64,000 nt of DNA, taken from assembly GCF_900112615.1 (NCBI RefSeq), contig NZ_FOMK01000004.1:620001-684000 (forward strand), given 5' to 3'. A program made the translations under genes and the position numbers. The notes beneath the pieces were generated by a model. The model saw nothing but the letters and a program-made list of their open reading frames with translations, ran no database searches and was not told the origin of the DNA. Origin of the DNA: Chitinophaga sp. CF118 (GTDB taxonomy: Bacteria; Bacteroidota; Bacteroidia; Chitinophagales; Chitinophagaceae). Below are positions 51,569-60,928 of the stretch, one piece after another; the first letter of the stretch is position 1, and the number at the start of each line of letters is the position of its first letter.

Positions 51569-52819
51569 TTATCTCAACGTCCTTTTATACCCCCATCCGC
51601 CATAGAAGAATACTACCAGGAAACAAATGAGTGGTACACCATAAGCTAAAGCAGTAGATTGTTTATCTGCTACTGTTCCCATTACAAAAGGTACAATCGC
51701 ACCTCCTACAATAGACATGATCTGGAAAGAGGCACCCTGTTTGGTATGGATTCCCAGATCCTTCACCCCTAATGCAAATATGGTAGGGAACATTATAGAC
51801 ATAAAGAAGAAAATAGCAATCAGGGCATATACTGATAATGCACCATGTCCAGCCATCACAACAGCACAAAGTGCGACATTGATCAACGCGTACAGCATCA
51901 GTAATTTATTGGCCTGCACCTTTTTCATAATAGCGGTACCAATAAAACGGCCAGCCAGGAATAAGATCATACCTATGGATAAGAGATAGGATGCTTCTTT
52001 ACTACTGGTTCCTTTCCAATATTCCGTGGCGTAATTAATAAACAACGCACCTACCCCAACCTGTGCTGCCACATAAAAGAATTGTGTGATCACTCCCAAT
52101 ACAAAATGTGAATGTTCAAATAATGGTTTTGTATTTGCAATGCTTTCATTCCCGGCTTGTTCTTCCTCTTTTATCTCCGGCAAAGCAGTACGGTAAAAGA
52201 ACACAGCAATCAGCAATACCACTACACCAATGATAATATATGTAAGCTGAACAGTAGAAAGATCTTTCACACCACCACCACTTTCTTTATCTTCAAAAAA
52301 CAACATGGCACCTATTATTGGACCGAGAAAAGAACCCAGTCCATTAAAGCATTGTGAAAGGTTCAAACGCTGTTCGGATGTTTCGCGGCTGCCTAATACT
52401 GTCACATATGGATTGGCCGCTGTTTCCAGACAAGCCAGACCACAGGCCAATATAAACAGGGCTATCAGAAAACCATTAAAGCTAAGACTGCCTGCAGCAG
52501 GATAGAATAAGAAAGCGCCTATAGCATATAGCAGTAATCCAAGAATAATTCCTCGTTTGTAACCATACTTATTCATGAATAGTCCTGCCGGTAATGCCAT
52601 CAGGAAGTAGGCACCGAAATAAGACAGCTGCAATAATGTGGAGCGTGATTTTGTAACATTTAATACTTCCTGAAAATGCTTATTTAATACGTCCAGTAAT
52701 CCGTATGCCAGTCCCCATAAAAAGAACAGGCTGGTAACGAGGATGAGCGGAATGAGATAACTTTTATTTGTATCAATGTTTGCCTTAACGGTGGAATTTG
52801 GAACTGCAGCTCCTGCCAT
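51569..52819 (-). CDS. fucP: L-fucose:proton symporter (MFS)
   Basis: 416 residues with about 12 hydrophobic segments. The family stretch FLWGLAYGLLDVLNKHFQEV lies near residue 34. LETAANPYVTVLGSRETSEQRLN near residue 133 is diagnostic for the FucP sugar-porter group. It imports L-fucose with protons across the inner membrane. Last gene of the 57380-51569 operon and separated from the SDR gene by 117 bp containing a long inverted repeat. Confidence 0.93.
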   Translation of the reverse strand: MAGAAVPNSTVKANIDTNKSYLIPLILVTSLFFLWGLAYGLLDVLNKHFQEVLNVTKSRSTLLQLSYFGAYFLMALPAGLFMNKYGYKRGIILGLLLYAIGAFLFYPAAGSLSFNGFLIALFILACGLACLETAANPYVTVLGSRETSEQRLNLSQCFNGLGSFLGPIIGAMLFFEDKESGGGVKDLSTVQLTYIIIGVVVLLIAVFFYRTALPEIKEEEQAGNESIANTKPLFEHSHFVLGVITQFFYVAAQVGVGALFINYATEYWKGTSSKEASYLLSIGMILFLAGRFIGTAIMKKVQANKLLMLYALINVALCAVVMAGHGALSVYALIAIFFFMSIMFPTIFALGVKDLGIHTKQGASFQIMSIVGGAIVPFVMGTVADKQSTALAYGVPLICFLVVFFYGGWGYKRTLR

Positions 52820-52855
52820 GATAGGTAGTTTGTTGTGATGAAATATATTAAGTGG

Positions 52856-52927
52856 GCCGGCTAAAGCCCAGGAAGCTAAACCGCTTTTACGCGATTCTTA
52901 GCGCCTTCATTTTACTCTTTAGCCGGC
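52856..52927. repeat. Structured intergenic hairpin before fucP
   Basis: GCCGGCTAAAG (52856-52866) is perfectly inverted at 52917-52927. The 50-nt interior contains further complementary pieces (AAGCTAA with TTAGCGCCTT, CCGC with GCG), so a stacked or branched stem can form in RNA of either strand. It may be an attenuator or internal processing site of the fucose operon. Confidence 0.65.
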
Positions 52928-52936
52928 TCTTATAAT

Positions 52937-53719
52937 TTAACTGATTGATCTGTCCAGGTGCGTATATCCTCCATCAACATAAACGATCTGGCCGGTTGTA
53001 TGCGCCGATAAACCGGACAATAAAAACACGGTCATATTCGCTATTTCAGCGGAAGTAGTCATGCGTTGTTCCAGCGGAATCTTTGATACAATAGATGCCA
53101 GCTTCTCCTTAGGATTAGGCAGGGAGCTGATCCAGGTTTCATACAGTGGTGTCCACACTTCTGCCGGAATCACTGTATTTACCCGTATGCTATAAGGCAA
53201 CAGTTCTACAGCCCACTCACGGGTCAGTGCATTAATACCTCCTTTGGAAGCTGCATAACCGGAAGTATTACCCTGACCGGTATCTGCTACTTTAGAACCA
53301 ATATTCACAATATTCCCTTTGGTAGTTTTCAGGTATGGCAGGGCATAATGCGCCAGGTTGTAATAGTGTGACAGGTTCTTTTGCAGGGAAGCCATGAATT
53401 TTTCAGGACTGCCACTTTCCAAACCTACCCCATCATTCACACCTGCATTATTCACCAGACCATCTATACGGCCATATTGTTTTATTGTAAAGTCGATTAC
53501 TTTTTTACAATCTGCCACTTCTCCCAATTCAGCGGTAACGCCAATAGCTTTCCCGCCTGCAGCTGTAATTGCTGCTACTGTTTTATCGTTATCTTCTGCA
53601 CTTCTTCCGGCAATAACCGCGATACCACCTTCTGCCCCTACCAGTTTAGATATAGCTTCTCCGATTCCTTTAGCTCCACCTGTAACTATAAATACTTTGT
53701 CTTTTAATCCCAGATCCAT
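52937..53719 (-). CDS. SDR dehydrogenase, probable L-fucose dehydrogenase
   Basis: 260-residue classical SDR. NAD motif TGGAKGIG (about 14-21), NNAG (about 90-93), catalytic SxxxY-K in SGYAASKGG (about 153-161). The stretch IPAEVWTPLYETWI resembles L-fucose dehydrogenases. In the non-phosphorylating fucose route it would oxidise L-fucose to L-fucono-1,5-lactone, the substrate for the neighbouring lactonase. The choice between this SDR and the one at 56598 for step one is inferred. Confidence 0.8.
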   Translation of the reverse strand: MDLGLKDKVFIVTGGAKGIGEAISKLVGAEGGIAVIAGRSAEDNDKTVAAITAAGGKAIGVTAELGEVADCKKVIDFTIKQYGRIDGLVNNAGVNDGVGLESGSPEKFMASLQKNLSHYYNLAHYALPYLKTTKGNIVNIGSKVADTGQGNTSGYAASKGGINALTREWAVELLPYSIRVNTVIPAEVWTPLYETWISSLPNPKEKLASIVSKIPLEQRMTTSAEIANMTVFLLSGLSAHTTGQIVYVDGGYTHLDRSIS

Positions 53720-53738
53720 GTGAATGGTTTAATTTGTT

Positions 53739-54566
53739 TTAAAGATTGTAAAACCTTACTGCGTTTCCGCCCATGATATTTGCCTGTTCTGTAGCAGTAA
53801 GGCGACTGATATAATCAGTTACCAATTGCTTTACTTCCGTATAAGAGCCAGCTAGCTTGCACACCGGCCAGTCTGAACCAAATAACAACCTGTTGGGTCC
53901 AAAAGCGTCCAGTGCCACATCCAGGAAAGGAGCAAAATGTGCAGGCTCCCAGTGTTGCCAGTCGGCCTCTGTAACCAGTCCGCTCAGTTTGCAATATACA
54001 TGCGGTTCTTTTGCAATGGCCCGCATATGTTTTTCCCATTCCTTTATATCGCCGGATTTGAAATCCGGTTTAGCCATATGGTCTATTACGAGACGCAGTT
54101 GCGGGAATTTCTTCACGAAAGCAGTAACGGCAGGTAACTGTAAAGGATACACCAGTATATCGTATGTAAAATAATACTTTGCCAACGCATGTATACCGCG
54201 GCAAAAATCTTCCCGTAACAAAAATTCAGGATCAGGCTCTCCCTGTACAATGTGTCTGAATCCTTTTAACTTACTGAATTGATTGTACCAGGTAAGTCGT
54301 TCGTGGATATTATCTGCACACAGGTCTATCCATCCTACTACTCCTTTTATAAAATCATTTTTTGCCGCCAGATCCAGCAGGAATGCTGTTTCATCTTCAG
54401 ACTGATCTGCCTGTACTGCCACACAACCATCTACATTGTTTTCCATTAATACAGGCAGCAGATGATGTGGTAAAAAATCATCCTGAATCACTTTCATATC
54501 ATCTGTGATCCAGGCATCCTTTACCGGGTTATAATTCCAAAAATGCTGGTGCGCGTCTATTATCAT
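53739..54566 (-). CDS. Amidohydrolase, probable L-fuconolactonase
   Basis: 275 residues of the amidohydrolase superfamily. Metal motif DAHQHFWNYNP (about 3-13), HIVQGEPDPEFL, VIDHMAKPDF and the late FGSDWPVCKLAG. It matches the fuconolactonase/TIM-barrel lactonase family, which opens L-fuconolactone to L-fuconate. It lies 19 bp upstream of the SDR gene in the same operon. Confidence 0.88.
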   Translation of the reverse strand: MIIDAHQHFWNYNPVKDAWITDDMKVIQDDFLPHHLLPVLMENNVDGCVAVQADQSEDETAFLLDLAAKNDFIKGVVGWIDLCADNIHERLTWYNQFSKLKGFRHIVQGEPDPEFLLREDFCRGIHALAKYYFTYDILVYPLQLPAVTAFVKKFPQLRLVIDHMAKPDFKSGDIKEWEKHMRAIAKEPHVYCKLSGLVTEADWQHWEPAHFAPFLDVALDAFGPNRLLFGSDWPVCKLAGSYTEVKQLVTDYISRLTATEQANIMGGNAVRFYNL

Positions 54567-54588
54567 TATTTCATAACGTTAAATCGTA

Positions 54589-54918
54589 CTATAGCGCAAA
54601 GATCTTATCCATCTTCACCCATTTCTCTCCGGGCTTAGCAACCGGCAACGCCTGCTGATATTTCCACATCAGTGCTTCCCATTCCTGCACTTTAGGATTA
54701 GCGGCATCCGCTGCATCCTTCTTTGCACTGTCAAAAGTATCATTCACTTCCATGATCATGAACAATCTGTTCATGATCCGGTATATTTCCATATTCTCTA
54801 TGCCATAATCAACGATACTCTTTCTTATCTCAGGCCATATTTCGCGGTGATATGCCTCATATTCCGCAATCAGGACAGGATCATTCTTCAAATCTAAAGC
54901 CAGGCAATATCTTTCCAT
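54589..54918 (-). CDS. L-rhamnose/L-fucose mutarotase family protein
   Basis: 109 residues of the YiiL (L-rhamnose mutarotase, DUF718) fold. MERYCLALDLKNDPVLIAEY, EIYRIMNRLFMIMEV and WEALMWKYQQ are family-typical. These enzymes interconvert sugar anomers. In this operon L-fucose is the likely substrate. 22 bp before the lactonase gene. Confidence 0.88.
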   Translation of the reverse strand: MERYCLALDLKNDPVLIAEYEAYHREIWPEIRKSIVDYGIENMEIYRIMNRLFMIMEVNDTFDSAKKDAADAANPKVQEWEALMWKYQQALPVAKPGEKWVKMDKIFAL

Positions 54919-54972
54919 AAGTTATAAATTACGATTGACACACTATGTTATATATGACAAATGGCTACCGGC

Positions 54973-55824
54973 CTACTTATATGCAACTGCTGTCTGTTTG
55001 GATGTTCCCATTCCGTCAATACCCAGTTCAATCACATCTCCTGCTTTGATATATAACGGTGGATTCATACCCAGTCCAACACCTGCAGGTGTACCTGTAG
55101 AGATCACATCACCCGGAAGTAATGTCATAAACTGACTAAGGTAAGAAACGAGGAAAGGTATTTTGAAGATGAGATTAGCGGTAGTACCATCCTGCATTGT
55201 TTTACCATTAAGGGTCAGCCATAAGCGCAGATTATCCACATCCTTAATTTCTTCCTTAGTAACCAGCCATGGGCCAAGTGGGGCAAAGCTATCACAGCTT
55301 TTTCCTTTCACCCATTGTCCGCCACGTTCCAGCTGAAATTCACGTTCACTGTAATCGTTATGCAGGCTATAACCAGCTATATAATCCAGTGCATCTTTCT
55401 CTTCAACATAACTTGCCTTTTTGCCGATCACGACTGCCAGTTCCACTTCCCAGTCAGTCTTCTGACTGTTACGTGGAATGATCAGATTATCATTAGGACC
55501 TACAAGTGAAGACGTACTTTTAAAGAATACGATTGGTTCTTTCGGGATCTGTGCATTCGTTTCCTTAGCATGATCCGCATAGTTCAACCCGATGCAGATG
55601 ATCTTGGAAGGACGTTGTACAGGTGATCCAAGACGGGTACCTTCAGCTATTGCGGGACAATTTTTCGCATGCTCTCCCCACCATTTTGACAGGCGGCTTA
55701 ATCCATCTGTTTCAAAAAACTTTTCTCCAAAATCTTCTCCGAATGCACTTACGTCAAAGTTTCCGGTAGCTGTTGCAATGCCCGGCTTTTCTGCTCCCGG
55801 TGCTCCAAATCGTATCAGTTTCAT
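54973..55824 (-). CDS. Fumarylacetoacetate-hydrolase-family protein (2,4-diketo-3-deoxy-L-fuconate hydrolase candidate)
   Basis: 283 residues. The catalytic domain begins IICIGLNYADHAKETNA (about 74-90), with the metal residues in DWEVELAVVIGKK and GDVISTGTPAGVG. FAH-family hydrolases cleave C-C bonds of 3-keto acids. In the fucose route the enzyme would split 2,4-diketo-3-deoxy-L-fuconate to pyruvate and L-lactate. The assignment comes from operon context. Confidence 0.82.
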   Translation of the reverse strand: MKLIRFGAPGAEKPGIATATGNFDVSAFGEDFGEKFFETDGLSRLSKWWGEHAKNCPAIAEGTRLGSPVQRPSKIICIGLNYADHAKETNAQIPKEPIVFFKSTSSLVGPNDNLIIPRNSQKTDWEVELAVVIGKKASYVEEKDALDYIAGYSLHNDYSEREFQLERGGQWVKGKSCDSFAPLGPWLVTKEEIKDVDNLRLWLTLNGKTMQDGTTANLIFKIPFLVSYLSQFMTLLPGDVISTGTPAGVGLGMNPPLYIKAGDVIELGIDGMGTSKQTAVAYK

Positions 55825-55839
55825 ATATTTCTTTGTTAT

Positions 55840-56571
55840 TTACATGTTTGTAATCTGCAGATGCCCGTCTTTCACGCTCACATCCGCTATGTTTTTAATT
55901 ATAGATCCCTTCGCAAATATTACGGTGCAGTTTTCGGGATGTTCTTTTGCAGAGATAATTCCTCCGCTGTATCCATCCGGAACCGGCAGGCGCAGTGTTT
56001 TATTTGCACCACCAAATTCTGCATACACATAAACAGAATCTGTAGTAGTAATAGCAGGCTGAATTTTAACAATGAAATCTGCAATGATATTACCTGATGT
56101 AATGTTCCTCCTGTAATTTTTTGTAACAGTGGTTGTCAGATCCAACTTTCCGAGCCCCTCTTTTTGTTCCGCATATTGCCATACTGCTGCCGGAGGTGTA
56201 CCTACCTGGTTAATTTTCAGGTCAGAACCATCTACGCTGGCATGATAATAACGGGTGTTACGTTTCTTCATCAGTACGCCAATGTAACAGCTGTTAGGCT
56301 TATCCCATACCGTACGATACAGGTCAGCGGCCTTTGCATCATCTGCCAGCGGCAGATCAAAAGTCTTTTCCTTAGACTGGCCATTCATCTCAAAAGCAAT
56401 CGTCACCCGACCAGTATCACCTGTAGGAAATGATACAGCTACTTTCCCTCCGGGAGTAGCCGGTGTAAAATTATCTCCTGCCGCTCCATCAGCGGATCCA
56501 TCAGGTTTTTTACCAGATTCATTGCAGGCAAAGAAAATTGTGATAAGCAGTAAGAATGACCAATTTTTCAT
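55840..56571 (-). CDS. Lipoprotein of unknown function in the fucose operon
   Basis: 243 residues with a lipoprotein signal (ITIFFACNES). The mature part begins with a Gly/Ala/Asp-rich linker, then beta-rich sequence (VAVSFPTGDTGRVTIAFEM, SVYVYAEFGGANKTLRLPV). I recognise no family. It lies 15 bp upstream of the hydrolase gene and 26 bp after the first SDR gene of the operon, so co-expression is expected. A role in sugar binding or capture at the cell surface is possible but unsupported. Confidence 0.75.
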   Translation of the reverse strand: MKNWSFLLLITIFFACNESGKKPDGSADGAAGDNFTPATPGGKVAVSFPTGDTGRVTIAFEMNGQSKEKTFDLPLADDAKAADLYRTVWDKPNSCYIGVLMKKRNTRYYHASVDGSDLKINQVGTPPAAVWQYAEQKEGLGKLDLTTTVTKNYRRNITSGNIIADFIVKIQPAITTTDSVYVYAEFGGANKTLRLPVPDGYSGGIISAKEHPENCTVIFAKGSIIKNIADVSVKDGHLQITNM

Positions 56572-56597
56572 AGAATACAGTGGTTTATGGATGCAAT

Positions 56598-57380
56598 TTA
56601 ATTGTTCAATCTTATAAATCCACCATCTAACGGGTAATCAGTTCCTGTAATGAAACCAGCTTCAGCAGAACAAAGGTATAAAGCAAGCGTACCTACTTCA
56701 TCCGGTTTAGCCATGCGGCCTATCGGCTGCGTTTTAGACAACTTTTCAAACATCTCCTGTTCTTTGCCGGGATAGTTTTTGCTAATAAACCCATCTACAA
56801 ATGGTGTATGCACGCGTGCAGGTGAAATACAGTTGCAACGGATACCATCGTTGATATAATCTTTAGCTACAGACAATGTCATTGTCAGTACAGCTCCTTT
56901 ACTCATGGAATAAGCAAACCTGTCCGGAATCCCTACGCTGGAAGCAATAGATGCCACATTAAGGATCACTCCGCTTTTCTGCTCCTTCATTTGTTTGATG
57001 GCGGCATACATGCAGTTATAGGTTCCTTTTACATTCACACTGTATACTCTGTCCAGATCTTCTTCAGTAGTGGTTTCCAGCTTACCAACATGTGCAATTC
57101 CTGCACAGTTCACCAGGATATCAATACTCCCTGCAGCTTTAATAATGTTTTCCATGGTCTGGATAACAGTGGCCTGCTGTGCCACATTACAACCATGTAC
57201 GGTGGCTTTCCCGCCCGCTGCGGTGATATCAGCTATCGTCTGACGGCCACCTTCTTCATTCAATTCTATAACGTGTACAGCTGCACCCTGTGCGGCAAAT
57301 ACCTTTGCAATGGCTTGCCCAATACCACTACCACCACCCGTAATTACAGCCACTTTACCATCTAATCTGAACAGGTTCAT
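56598..57380 (-). CDS. SDR dehydrogenase, 2-keto-3-deoxy-L-fuconate dehydrogenase candidate
   Basis: 260 residues, classical SDR. TGGGSGIGQAIAKVFA (about 15-30), NCAGIAHVG and active-site YSMSKGAVL (about 155-163). First gene of the operon. The paired SDRs suit the two oxidation steps of the fucose route; this one may oxidise 2-keto-3-deoxy-L-fuconate. Which SDR performs which step is inferred. Confidence 0.8.
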   Translation of the reverse strand: MNLFRLDGKVAVITGGGSGIGQAIAKVFAAQGAAVHVIELNEEGGRQTIADITAAGGKATVHGCNVAQQATVIQTMENIIKAAGSIDILVNCAGIAHVGKLETTTEEDLDRVYSVNVKGTYNCMYAAIKQMKEQKSGVILNVASIASSVGIPDRFAYSMSKGAVLTMTLSVAKDYINDGIRCNCISPARVHTPFVDGFISKNYPGKEQEMFEKLSKTQPIGRMAKPDEVGTLALYLCSAEAGFITGTDYPLDGGFIRLNN

Positions 57381-57386
57381 AATATG

Positions 57387-57395
57387 CGAAATTTA
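57387..57395 (-). promoter_or_regulatory. Candidate -7 box of the fucose operon
   Basis: On the minus strand TAAATTTCG, one base off TAnnTTTG, six bases before the ATG at 57380. No TTG -33 element was clearly placed. Confidence 0.3.
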
Positions 57396-57555
57396 AGGGT
57401 TCTAAAATAGCCCTTTTAACAAGGGTAAATCTATCTTTTTTTAACCGTAGCTTGTAGTTTCTTACCATATTTTACTTTTTTTTACTGGAATAAGCTTAAA
57501 AAGCAATTATTGGATACAAATAATAAGGTTTCGAAAGCAATTGAACTAAAATTAA

Positions 57556-57585
57556 AAGGCTGCCTCAAAAGTATGAGACAGCCTT
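57556..57585 (-). terminator. Terminator after leuA
   Basis: Stem AAGGCTGCCTCA / TGAGACAGCCTT (57556-57567 / 57574-57585), 12 bp with one mismatch. On the minus strand it is followed by TTAATTTTAG. It lies 24 bp after the leuA stop. Confidence 0.85.
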
Positions 57586-57609
57586 CTTATTTCAATATTA
57601 TGATATATG

Positions 57610-59118
57610 CTAGTAGATCTTATTGAGTGTATCTACATAAGCATGGATAGATGCATTTACAATATCAGTAGAATAACCGTAGCCATAATAAGACTGACCT
57701 TTGTATATCACCCGCATGTTTACCTTACTCACATCTTTACTACCACCGCGCATAGACTGAATGTTAAACTCATCTATATGGATATCATCTTTAATGATCT
57801 CATGGATAGCATTGATAGCTGCATCTACAGGACCATTACCTGCAGCGCTGGCTTCTTTTTCCTCTCCGTTTATTTTCAGTTTCACCGTTGCCATAGGGCG
57901 CAGCGGGTCTCCGCATACTACCTGTAACAAGGTAACTTTAATAGCTTTATCATCATAGTTGGTAGCATCACCATCACCCATCAGTTCCATCAGGTCAGCA
58001 TCACTGATCTCTTTCTTCTGGTCGGCAACCACCAGGAAGCGGTGATATACTTCATCCAGATTTACTTTATCAATGTTGTAACCCAGGCGCTCCAGATGAT
58101 GCTTCAGTGCATGACGACCACTACGAGCTGTGAGGATGATAGAGTTGGAAGGAATACCAACATCTTCCGGATTCAGAATCTCGTAGTTTTCACGATGTTT
58201 CAGTACACCATCCTGGTGAATACCGGAACTATGTGCAAAGGCATTCCGTCCGATGATCGCTTTATTAGCCTGTACCGGCATACGCATCATGGTTTCCACC
58301 AGGTTGCTGATACCATAAATCTTTTTGGAATTGATACCGGTATGATATCCGAGAGTATGATGCGTTTGCAGGATCATAGCTACTTCTTCCAGGGAAGTAT
58401 TACCTGCGCGTTCTCCGATACCGTTGATGGTACATTCTACCTGACGTGCACCGTTCATCACACCTGCAATCGTATTGGCAGTTGCCAGTCCGAGGTCATT
58501 GTGACAATGTACAGAGATGATAGCCTTATCAATGTTGGATACATTATCCATCAGGTATTTGATCTTGGCACCATATTGTTCCGGCAGACAGTAACCATTG
58601 GTATCAGGAATGTTCACCACAGTAGCACCTGCTGCAATCACCGCCTGTATCATCTTTGCGAGATACTCGTTGTCTGCACGACCAGCATCTTCTGCGTAGA
58701 ATTCGATATCATCTACATATTTGCGGGCGTATTTTACAGCATCAACTGCACGTTGAAGAATATCTTCACGGGTACTGTTGAATTTATATTTGATGTGCAT
58801 ATCGGAAGCACCAATACCTGTATGGATTCGTTTGCGTTTAGCAAAACGCAGGGCTTCGGCAGCAGCATCAATATCTTTTGTATTGGCACGTGTTAATGCA
58901 CATATTACCGGTAAACTTACCGCTTTGGATATTTCAACCACGCTCTGGAAATCACCTGGACTTGAGATAGGGAAACCGGCTTCAATAACATCCACACCAA
59001 GGGCCTCCAGCTCTTTTGCTACTGTAATTTTCTCAACAGTAGTTAATTGGCATCCAGGCACCTGTTCACCATCGCGGAGAGTAGTATCGAAGACGTATAC
59101 ACGATTTTTATCGCTCAT
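57610..59118 (-). CDS. leuA: 2-isopropylmalate synthase
   Basis: First committed step of leucine synthesis: acetyl-CoA plus 2-oxoisovalerate. 502 residues. DTTLRDGEQVPGCQLT (about 11-26), SVHCHNDLGLATANTIAGV (metal histidines) and NGIGERAGNTSLEE (about 237-250) in the catalytic barrel; a C-terminal regulatory domain follows from about residue 375, with GDGDATNYDDKAIKVTL. Last gene of the leuC-methyltransferase-leuD-leuB-leuA operon. Expected to be feedback-inhibited by leucine. Confidence 0.97.
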   Translation of the reverse strand: MSDKNRVYVFDTTLRDGEQVPGCQLTTVEKITVAKELEALGVDVIEAGFPISSPGDFQSVVEISKAVSLPVICALTRANTKDIDAAAEALRFAKRKRIHTGIGASDMHIKYKFNSTREDILQRAVDAVKYARKYVDDIEFYAEDAGRADNEYLAKMIQAVIAAGATVVNIPDTNGYCLPEQYGAKIKYLMDNVSNIDKAIISVHCHNDLGLATANTIAGVMNGARQVECTINGIGERAGNTSLEEVAMILQTHHTLGYHTGINSKKIYGISNLVETMMRMPVQANKAIIGRNAFAHSSGIHQDGVLKHRENYEILNPEDVGIPSNSIILTARSGRHALKHHLERLGYNIDKVNLDEVYHRFLVVADQKKEISDADLMELMGDGDATNYDDKAIKVTLLQVVCGDPLRPMATVKLKINGEEKEASAAGNGPVDAAINAIHEIIKDDIHIDEFNIQSMRGGSKDVSKVNMRVIYKGQSYYGYGYSTDIVNASIHAYVDTLNKIY

Positions 59119-59138
59119 CTTTAGTTGGTTTATTTAAG

Positions 59139-60218
59139 TTAACTCAGATTTTCTAAAACCTTTGCACCCATTGCATCGGTACCCATTATCAGGTGATTGT
59201 CAGTATGCTTGTTGGCAATATCCATTGTACGGTAACCTTGCTTAAGGGTAGCATCTACGGCTTTGATCACGCGCTGTGATTCATTCTTCAAACCGAAGGA
59301 AATATCCAGCATCAGTGCAGCAGACAATATGGATGCCAGTGGATTAGCAATACCTTTACCTGCAATATCGTGAGCAGAACCATGTATAGGCTCGTAGAAC
59401 CCGGTACTGTCGCCTATTGAAGCAGATGCCAGCATACCCATAGAACCCGCAATCTGTGAAGCCTCATCTGTTAAGATATCTCCAAACAGATTACCTGTTA
59501 CTACCACATCGAAACGTTTAGGATCTTTGATCAGCTGCATCGCTGCGTTGTCTATGAACATATGTTCTGTTTCCACATCAGGATATTCTTTCGCAATTTC
59601 CTGCACTACTTCACGCCACAAACGGCTTGCTTCCAGCACATTTGCCTTATCCACAGAACATAGTTTGTGACGGCGTGTGCGGGCTGCTTCATATGCTTTA
59701 CGGGCAATACGTTCTACTTCATAACGGTGATAGATCATCAGATCAGATGCCGTATTACGGTCTTCTGTACGTTTCTTTTCACCAAAGTATACATCACCGG
59801 TCAACTCACGGAAGAACAGGATATCTGACCCTCTCAGGATTTCCGATTTTATGCTGGATGCTTCCAGCAATTCATCAAACAGTTTGATAGGCCGCAGATT
59901 GGCATATAAACCCAGCTCTTTACGGATCTTCAGCAGGCCCTGCTCAGGTCTTACTTTCAGCGTAGGATCATTATCGTATTTAGCATGGCCGATAGCACCA
60001 AACAGGATGGCATCACTTTTACGGGCTTTCTCCAATGTTTCATCAGGAAGCGGAGTACCGGTAGCTTCTATTGCAACATGCCCCATGATGCCTTCATCAA
60101 AAACAAAATTGTGCTTAAAGTTTTCAGCAATTGTTACTAATACTTTCTGGCCCCAGGCTGTTACTTCCTGACCAATGCCGTCACCTGGAATAACTAGTAT
60201 CTTTTTGTCTACGCCCAT
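59139..60218 (-). CDS. leuB: 3-isopropylmalate dehydrogenase
   Basis: Oxidative decarboxylation of 3-isopropylmalate with NAD+. 359 residues. VIPGDGIGQEVTAWG near the start, the substrate stretch PEQGLLKIRKELGLYANLRP, DNAAMQLIKDPKRFDVVVT and GSAHDIAGKGIANPLA are typical. It lies 67 bp after leuD and 20 bp before leuA. Confidence 0.98.
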   Translation of the reverse strand: MGVDKKILVIPGDGIGQEVTAWGQKVLVTIAENFKHNFVFDEGIMGHVAIEATGTPLPDETLEKARKSDAILFGAIGHAKYDNDPTLKVRPEQGLLKIRKELGLYANLRPIKLFDELLEASSIKSEILRGSDILFFRELTGDVYFGEKKRTEDRNTASDLMIYHRYEVERIARKAYEAARTRRHKLCSVDKANVLEASRLWREVVQEIAKEYPDVETEHMFIDNAAMQLIKDPKRFDVVVTGNLFGDILTDEASQIAGSMGMLASASIGDSTGFYEPIHGSAHDIAGKGIANPLASILSAALMLDISFGLKNESQRVIKAVDATLKQGYRTMDIANKHTDNHLIMGTDAMGAKVLENLS

Positions 60219-60285
60219 TTAGTTGACTGTTAATTTAAATGATGTTTTAATATGAAATGTACAGCGAAACCAGTAATGTGAAAAG

Positions 60286-60885
60286 TTAAAAATTAAACTC
60301 CCTGCCTGCTTCGTAAGTTTCAATTTCCTTACGCAGACTCAACAGGTAGTCAATATCATCATAACCATTGATCAGACATGCTTTCTTATAAGGATTGATA
60401 TCAAACTTTGCTTCATCGCCGGTAGACAAGATACGGATGGATTGCTTTTCTATATCTATTTCCAGCTGAGTATTGACATCTTTATTTATTTCGCTGAAAA
60501 TCTTTTCCAGGAATTCATCTGTTACCTGTACGGGTAAGATGAAGTTGTTCAGCGCATTGTTTTTAAAGATATCTGCAAAGAAACTGCTCACCACAACTTT
60601 AAAACCAGCGTCGCCGATAGCCCAGGCAGCATGTTCACGGGAAGAACCACAGCCAAAGTTTTTACCTGCTACCAGCACTTCCCCTTTGTAGGTAGGATTG
60701 TTCAGCGCAAAATCTGCTTTGGGCTGATTGTTGGAATCATAACGCCAGTCGCGGAAAAGATTTTCTCCAAATCCATCCCTGGTAGTAGCTTTCAGGAAAC
60801 GGGCCGGGATAATCTGGTCAGTATCAATATTTTCTATTGCAATAGGTACTGCAGTGGAAACTAAATGTTGAAAGTTCTTACTCAT
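60286..60885 (-). CDS. leuD: 3-isopropylmalate dehydratase small subunit
   Basis: 199 residues. Swivel domain with IDTDQIIPARFLKATTRDGF and FGCGSSREHAAWAI (about 78-91). Forms the isopropylmalate isomerase with LeuC. 43 bp after the methyltransferase gene. Confidence 0.97.
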   Translation of the reverse strand: MSKNFQHLVSTAVPIAIENIDTDQIIPARFLKATTRDGFGENLFRDWRYDSNNQPKADFALNNPTYKGEVLVAGKNFGCGSSREHAAWAIGDAGFKVVVSSFFADIFKNNALNNFILPVQVTDEFLEKIFSEINKDVNTQLEIDIEKQSIRILSTGDEAKFDINPYKKACLINGYDDIDYLLSLRKEIETYEAGREFNF

Positions 60886-60928
60886 TATATCTGGCCTCTT
60901 CGGTGAAGAGGGCTTTACTTTTTGATGT

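Noticed and set aside
58042..58896. 284-aa plus-strand ORF antisense to leuA.
   Set aside because: leuA is intact and conserved along its length on the other strand; the antisense frame is Cys/His/Phe-rich shadow sequence.
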